From Agarophyton chilense (lineage: Eukaryota; Rhodophyta; Florideophyceae; Gracilariales; Gracilariaceae): DNA of 22,899 nt. Of the stretch, positions 18,641 to 22,899 are shown piece by piece. Both the position numbers and the translations under genes were made by a program. The notes below the pieces were generated by a model, which saw nothing but the letters and a program-made list of their open reading frames with translations, was not told where the DNA came from and searched no databases. The stretch's first letter is position 1. Each line of letters begins with the position of its first letter. The stretch covers positions 1-22,899 of the forward strand of contig JARGXX010000114.1 in the NCBI GenBank assembly GCA_030374765.1. Direction: 5' to 3'.

Positions 18641-19309
18641 TTAAGCTTGAAGAGTGAATCTGGTGTGGTGCTGAGCGCTGACAATCTCAACAGTTCCAAC
18701 TTCTGTCGCAGCGCAGCCAGATTGGGTCGCAGGGCTGACGGTTGAGGACAATAGGGCGCCAGGGACAGCTGCGCCATCAGACTTCCTTCTCAAAGAGGCC
18801 TTGAGAGTCACATTTCCTTCGTCTTCACTTCCATGCCATCCGGCGAGAGCAGCGACAGCAGTGGATCCAGACCACTTACCATCGGCAAGAGCACCGGCAA
18901 TGTCCACGACGACAGTTTCCTTACCTCCATAGCTTGTGTCATCTCCACCGAAGTCAAGATAGGCAGTATCCGGGCTACAAGAAAATCCAACATTTCCAGT
19001 CAGGAACCGGGTGCTCGTATCCAGATCGGACTGGCTCTCACTCCATGAGTACTCCAAGACGAGTTCAACCAGCGGCAGATGAACGTTGGGGATCATGAAC
19101 GAATCTTCGGGCAGCTCACAGGCAAATCCATTCTGGGGGACTGAGCATGAGGAGACGGCGCAGACGGCGCGAGTGACGGGGTTGTTGCATTCACGCACGG
19201 ATGTGGCACGGTTGGGGTTGCATCGATTGGGGCATATGTCAACAGTGTTTTGCGCCATGGCCCAAGCGGCCAAAGACAAGAGAACGGTGGAAGCGAAGAA
19301 AGATTTCAT
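18641..19309 (-). CDS. Small secreted cysteine-rich protein, right copy (222 residues)
   Basis: Encodes the same 222 residues as 9102-9770: a signal peptide of about 19 residues, eight cysteines starting with CPNRC, and the DLDTSTRFL and FGGDDTS motifs. It converges on the right kinase gene across the TIR-bounded segment and points away from the third family member at 21479. The only difference close to the gene is one substitution 45 bp past the stop codon (18596). Two intact identical copies suggest a very recent duplication or ongoing gene conversion. Function is not known; see the left copy for domain details. Confidence 0.88.
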   Translation of the reverse strand: MKSFFASTVLLSLAAWAMAQNTVDICPNRCNPNRATSVRECNNPVTRAVCAVSSCSVPQNGFACELPEDSFMIPNVHLPLVELVLEYSWSESQSDLDTSTRFLTGNVGFSCSPDTAYLDFGGDDTSYGGKETVVVDIAGALADGKWSGSTAVAALAGWHGSEDEGNVTLKASLRRKSDGAAVPGALLSSTVSPATQSGCAATEVGTVEIVSAQHHTRFTLQA

Positions 19310-19403
19310 TGTGAGTGCTCGAAGAACTGGGTGTTTTGGGGAACGATTTGGCGACTTGGGTGATGGGATAACATGAGAAGCTGTATTTCACTGTGACGGG
19401 GCT

Positions 19404-19411
19404 CTTATATA
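19404..19411 (-). promoter_or_regulatory. TATA box of right secreted-protein gene
   Basis: TATATAAG on the minus strand, 102 bp before the ATG at 19309, mirror of 9000-9007. Confidence 0.75.
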
Positions 19412-19993
19412 CCGTTTCTGTTCGGGTAATGGGTCCCACATGAAGGATACTGTTTCTCAGATCCATGATACTAAAAACAGAGTTGGAGGAAGCGAAGCAT
19501 TCCGGAGCACGACAACAAATGTGGTTGCGTTGGAGAGCCAAGGGGGCAGCAATGAGAAGCGGGTATGTAGGAACGCATTTAAATGGTCTTTCATAACAGT
19601 GACGATGCTTGGTTGGGTTTTGTTGGGTCAATTTGAACTCTACCTGATCTCTGGTCAACCCGGCACCCTTACTACCCGTACTGACGAACGATCGTTCCGG
19701 ACATTCATATTTATTTCTTCATTGGCCTATCTTTGGGATAACTGAAAAGTTAAAACAAAACTTTTGTGGGACGTGTGCTCTTTGATGTCTCAAGCCCGTA
19801 TCTTTTTGACATTGTAACGTTGTATTCCCACTGTACTTCGCAGCTCGGACTTTTAATAGAACACTGAGTTATAAAAGCAGAGCAAACCACCTGTTTTGCA
19901 CTCAAGACAAATATCGACCACTGTCCACATCACCTTGTGCGTTGCAATGTACATAGATTGTCTTTCATGTAACCAGAGCAAGCTGTTGGAGAT

Positions 19994-20356
19994 ATGAAGT
20001 GTGCGCCACACACTTTGGGCATTGTCGGTAGTACAACGAAGGATCCCCACTATGGAACAACACTAATGCTCGTCGTATCTATTGAAAAGCACTCGAAACA
20101 TTTTTCACGCACAAGCCAGTATCAGCAACATCCAACGCAGTCCTCGCCAGATATCCTGGTGGGCAACGTTTTCACCAGTACGGATGTCTTTGTGTATGCC
20201 GGGCAATCAGCAGCTCGTTTACGTCCCAGCAGTACTTTCCGAGCACCTCCTCTTGTGTACTGGTTACTATTTTTACGGTTTCACCAAGCAGATCTTTGTG
20301 CTCTGCTGGCACCGGCAGGACTACAGAGAGCTTCTGCTCGGCGCTTTATGATGTAG
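19994..20356 (+). pseudogene. Possible small gene or decayed gene, right copy
   Basis: Mirror of 8056-8418, translating identically. The same apparent frame switch (frame from 19994 to the frame from 20082, joining near 20200) is present, so if it is a lesion it predates the arm duplication. Confidence 0.25.
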
Positions 20357-20860
20357 CACCAGATCTTCCAGCATCAAGAACAGGCGATGGCCTTTAGCGG
20401 GGAAGAGTCGGGGCAGAAAAGACCCGACGAGTGACTTGAGTTCGAGGCGCGGATACACTCTTTACAAATGCGGCATCGGTAGATGTCCAGCGGTGTCGAC
20501 TATTATCAGTAGCGCGGCGGGGTTGCCCTTTCACCTACAAATAATTTATTTAATGCGCTACCTATTACACTGTTTTCCCCGACTGTTGATACAAGAACCG
20601 GCTCAGTTGTTTCTTGTTGTCGTGAGGGTAGTGCCAGTAAGTGTATGATGATAGGAAGGCTTCATCTCAAGGAGAAGTACCCGGAGCCCAAACCCTACGT
20701 GTGTAGCGGCCTCTGTGACAATAAGCGCGTCTTACTATTGGTGTAAAACTTTACGGCCGCCCTGATGATGAAAGGGAGGATAGGACTGCAAGGCTTCTCC
20801 TAGAATGCTTTACCCTGTCTTAATGGGAAAGGACAGGCAGACCTTTTAAGCAGTTCGTCG
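20357..20860. other. Gene-free outer part of right arm
   Basis: Mirror of 7552-8055; only short frames without supported starts. Confidence 0.5.
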
Positions 20861-20994
20861 TTTTGTCGTGTGGCGATGCCTACCAGGAAAACACACCCGC
20901 TCAAGATCTTTTCATTGCACTTCGTCTACCTGGCGTTGGACACCGCCTGAGACAAGCCCTTTACACCCCGGCCGGTGTCTTCAGCATGGTATGA
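20861..20994 (+). pseudogene. Possible truncated 3' end of a gene at the right breakpoint
   Basis: From the arm boundary an open frame reads about 44 codons to TGA 20992-20994, with a coding-like sequence (CGDAYQENTPAQDLFIALRL). It has no start of its own. If real, it is the tail of a gene cut by the inverted-repeat junction. Short length makes chance a fair alternative. Confidence 0.25.
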
Positions 20995-21365
20995 GGGTTA
21001 ACAATTTTTGTTTAATTCATGCCCTCAACCTTTTTTGGAGAGTTTTAATCTCTCAGTCATGCTGGTGAATCATCACGGAACATGTATGATTTGAGCTTAC
21101 TGGTTATAAAATTATCACGACGCATTGTCTGCCATGGGCGTCATTCCATTCCAAAGACCGTCGACTGACATATCGACATGAAGCAGAAATACCCCAGACT
21201 CTTTCTGTGGATGAGTGAGACGCTGTATATACTTGCTGTCTTCATTGTATGTCGCACAGTGGGAATGACTGACGTCCAACTTTCATAGATTCTCATCCTT
21301 CTCGAACAACATTCTCGCTGCGAGGCCGCATCATCGATAGCATGCCAATGAGTTGGTGCGGAACC
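20995..21365. other. Upstream region of third secreted-family gene
   Basis: No gene seen. An 8-bp inverted pair GTCATTCC (21140-21147) and GGAATGAC (21262-21269) lies about 220 and 100 bp before the TATA box and could be a regulator site pair or chance. Confidence 0.35.
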
Positions 21366-21374
21366 TATATAAGG
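21366..21374 (+). promoter_or_regulatory. TATA box of third secreted-family gene
   Basis: TATATAAGG, 113 bp before the ATG at 21479, the same arrangement as in the arm copies. Confidence 0.75.
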
Positions 21375-21478
21375 AAAGAAAAGCAGAACAGTTTACGTCT
21401 CTTGACCTCTCTTTATAACTCTCGTTTGAAAATCGTTGTGCTCTCTTCAGCCTACTTTTCACATCTCTGCCCATCATA

Positions 21479-22143
21479 ATGAAATTCTTCTACACTGTTT
21501 GCTTGATGGCCGTTTTCGTGCCGGCCTTCGCACAGCACGTGAGCAACCACATTTGCCCAAATCGCTGTAACGCCGATCGCACTCTGTCTCTCGGAGAATG
21601 CAACCAGCCCGCTGCCCGCACCCTCTGCGAAGTGAAGGAATGCGACAACGGTTTCTCGTGCTCCCTTCCCGAGAACACTTTCTTGATCCCCAACATTCAG
21701 CTTCCTCTCCTCGAAATGGTCGTCGAATACACCTGGTCTCCACAACAGCGTGATCTGGATACCAGCACGAGGTTCTTGGAAGCCAACGTTGGAGCGTTTT
21801 GCAACAACCCTGCCTCTTACGTCGAGTTCGGTGGCGATAATACTAGCAACGGCGGATCTGAAGTCGTCGTGATCGATGTAGAGCAGGCACGCCAAGATGG
21901 GTTGTGGGATGCTACCACCTCCATCACATCCAATGCTCAATGGTTTAGGTCCGAAAACCAAGGCTCGGCTCAAATGAAGGTCTCTCTCTCCGAAGAAAGT
22001 CAGATGGGGGCGTTGCAGGAGGCGCCACCTTGTCCACTCGCATTCAACCAGGTGTTGGCAGCGGTTGTTCTGATGATAACGTGGCTGAAGTGAAGGTAAT
22101 CCGCGGTAGCCTTCATACCAGAGTTACTCTTGAACGTGCCTAG
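21479..22143 (+). pseudogene. Third secreted cysteine-rich family member, frameshifted near the 3' end
   Basis: The ATG at 21479 starts a signal peptide (MKFFYTVCLMAVFVPAFAQ) followed by ICPNRCN and the same cysteine spacing as the arm copies (mature Cys at residues 26, 30, 41, 50, 55, 61 and 108). DLDTSTRFL, FGGDNTS and GGSEVVVID are kept; identity to the arm copies is roughly half. After MKVSL the family-like sequence continues in another frame (KSDGG..., GSGC, HTRVTLERA) to TAG at 22141-22143. The frame switch falls at a (TC)5 tract, 21981-21990, which holds two bases more than the family alignment needs. As it stands the frame ends early at 22091-22093 with an unrelated tail and loses the conserved last cysteine. 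A sequencing error, a real slippage mutation or an allele difference are all possible. Confidence 0.85.
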
Positions 22144-22488
22144 AAGCTCTCTGAGAATTGTTCATTTCATGTAATGTGACGAATACAGTTATATAAAGTT
22201 GATTATCGCTTCTGAGTGCTTCGCAAGTCATGGGCGCACACACTTGAAAATAATTGCAAAACTTCATGACCTGTGCATCAAATCCCACTGGTACATAAAT
22301 CCAGTGTCTCTTGTGTTGCCTTCGGTACCCTATTAGTTGGGCTAGTAAATTGGACCCTTGCAATATTCACTTGGAGCATAAACTAATTAAATTTGTGTTG
22401 CGAGCAAGAATAAAAATATCACGTAGATAAAGCTGTTTCAAAATCATATCCTTCGCCGAAAATTTCCGAAAATCGACGTTTTCGGCTA
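22144..22488. other. AT-rich 3' flank of third family gene with a small hairpin
   Basis: No gene seen. GCCGAAAA (22455-22462) and TTTTCGGC (22479-22486) form an inverted pair just before the TA at 22487-22488 that borders the transposon end. Confidence 0.5.
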
Positions 22489-22899
22489 CAGTAAAAAGTA
22501 AAAAAATCAGTGTGAAAAAAATGAAGTAAAAATACTGTTTCAATAACATAACCTTTTATTGCATTCCTTTTACTCTAATGCGAGTTCAGTAGTATCTTTT
22601 AGCTCCTTAAGCCTGTATAATGCTTATAAAACGCTTCAGAATTGATTCATTAAAAATATTGATACTATTACTGTCGATCTTTTCCCAGAAATATTTGATA
22701 CAATTTTTCAAACCAAACACTGTATCAATTTGCCTTCCTTGACCATAAACCATTCGGGCCAACGTTCCTCAAATGTTTTCGATAAAGTTAAGGTCTAGAG
22801 AGCCCTCAAACCATTTCATAACCGACATATTGCGACTATTGAACCACTGTTTACAAAGAAATTAAATTATGCACAGGTGCATATCTTGCTGAAAAATGA
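22489..22899 (-). mobile_element. Tc1/mariner-type transposon, terminal part
   Basis: The element contains a decayed DD34E transposase end on the minus strand, and about 120 bp beyond its stop the sequence shows TA followed by CAGTAAAAAGT, the common terminus (CAGT next to a TA target) of this superfamily. The other end is outside the window, so the inverted repeats cannot be compared. Confidence 0.65.
22607..22899 (-). pseudogene. Decayed Tc1/mariner transposase, C-terminal part
   Basis: Transposase cuts and rejoins the element at TA sites. The minus strand reads IFQQD (second catalytic Asp), a NAPVH motif in a neighbouring frame, KQWFNSRN, then SLDLNFIEN with the catalytic Glu; 34 codons separate Asp and Glu, as in Tc1-like DD34E enzymes. 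The C-terminal tail (GTLARMVYGQGRQIDTV, IKYFWEKID) ends at the stop 22609-22607. Two small indels around the NAPVH motif and a TGA at 22771-22769, where the family has Trp in IENLWG, make it inactive. Confidence 0.88.

Larger units (their letters stand above)
15016..20860 (-). repeat. Right arm of giant inverted repeat (5845 bp)
   Basis: Mirror image of 7552-13395. Outer homology ends at 20860, where CAGTTCGTCG is the last shared block, and inner homology ends at 15016. One extra A/T in the run at about 19580 explains the one-base length difference. Substitutions relative to the left arm are at 15781 and 18596. No direct repeat flanks the two outer ends. Confidence 0.97.

Noticed and set aside
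7552..20860. The whole inverted repeat as one large DNA transposon (Maverick-like)
   Set aside because: No integrase, polymerase, capsid or transposase gene inside and no target-site duplication outside.
7552..20860. Fold-back amplification artefact
   Set aside because: Such artefacts usually have little or no spacer and perfectly equal arms; here the spacer is 1.6 kb and the arms differ at three sites. Not fully excluded without reads.
5577..22770. RIP-like or deamination mutation, since lost Trp codons in two transposons became TAG and TGA and the arm differences are C/T
   Set aside because: Far too few events, and no consistent neighbouring base was visible.
1..22899. tRNA genes, rRNA, CRISPR arrays, telomeric repeats
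   Set aside because: None was recognised by eye on either strand; small RNA genes could still be missed.

Overview
The window is nuclear DNA of a eukaryote with intron-poor genes. Evidence for this is two Ty3/gypsy chromoviruses with chromodomains, a Tc1/mariner-type transposase remnant, single-exon genes behind clear TATA boxes (TATATAAG) placed about 66-115 bp before the ATG, secretory signal peptides, and no bacterial-style operons or ribosome binding sites. A compact alga (perhaps a red alga) or another protist fits, but the species cannot be fixed from this sequence.

Layout. Positions 1-5226 hold the 3' part of chromovirus A: a decayed pol (RNase H, H2C2 finger, DD35E integrase, GPF-like module, C-terminal chromodomain), a 31-bp tandem repeat, an intact 608-codon ORF on the opposite strand, a polypurine tract and a putative LTR with TGTA...TACA ends. 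Positions 5386-6661 hold a 5'-truncated, also broken, integrase-chromodomain fragment of a different chromovirus (B), followed by the start of its likely LTR. Positions 6860-7551 are an uncharacterised stretch with a run of 23 G and coding-like minus-strand fragments.

The main structure is a very large, almost perfect inverted repeat. The left arm is 7552-13395, the unique spacer 13396-15015 and the right arm 15016-20860. Each arm (about 5.84 kb) carries a small secreted cysteine-rich protein gene and, convergent to it, a gene for a CK1/VRK-like protein kinase, separated by a gene-free segment of about 1.09 kb with imperfect terminal inverted repeats. Only three differences between the arms were found by eye (two C/T substitutions and one 1-base indel), so the duplication is very recent or is kept uniform by gene conversion. 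The order is secreted> <kinase, spacer, kinase> <secreted.

Just outside the right arm, at 21479, lies a third, diverged member of the secreted family, with the same promoter layout but broken near its 3' end by a 2-base excess in a TC repeat. The right end (22489 onward) is a decayed Tc1/mariner-type element that runs out of the window.

The genes do not form an obvious pathway. The theme is local amplification of a secreted eight-cysteine protein family, with a kinase gene carried along, in a transposon-rich neighbourhood. The least explained items are the secreted family, the giant inverted repeat and the intact antisense ORF inside the dead retroelement.
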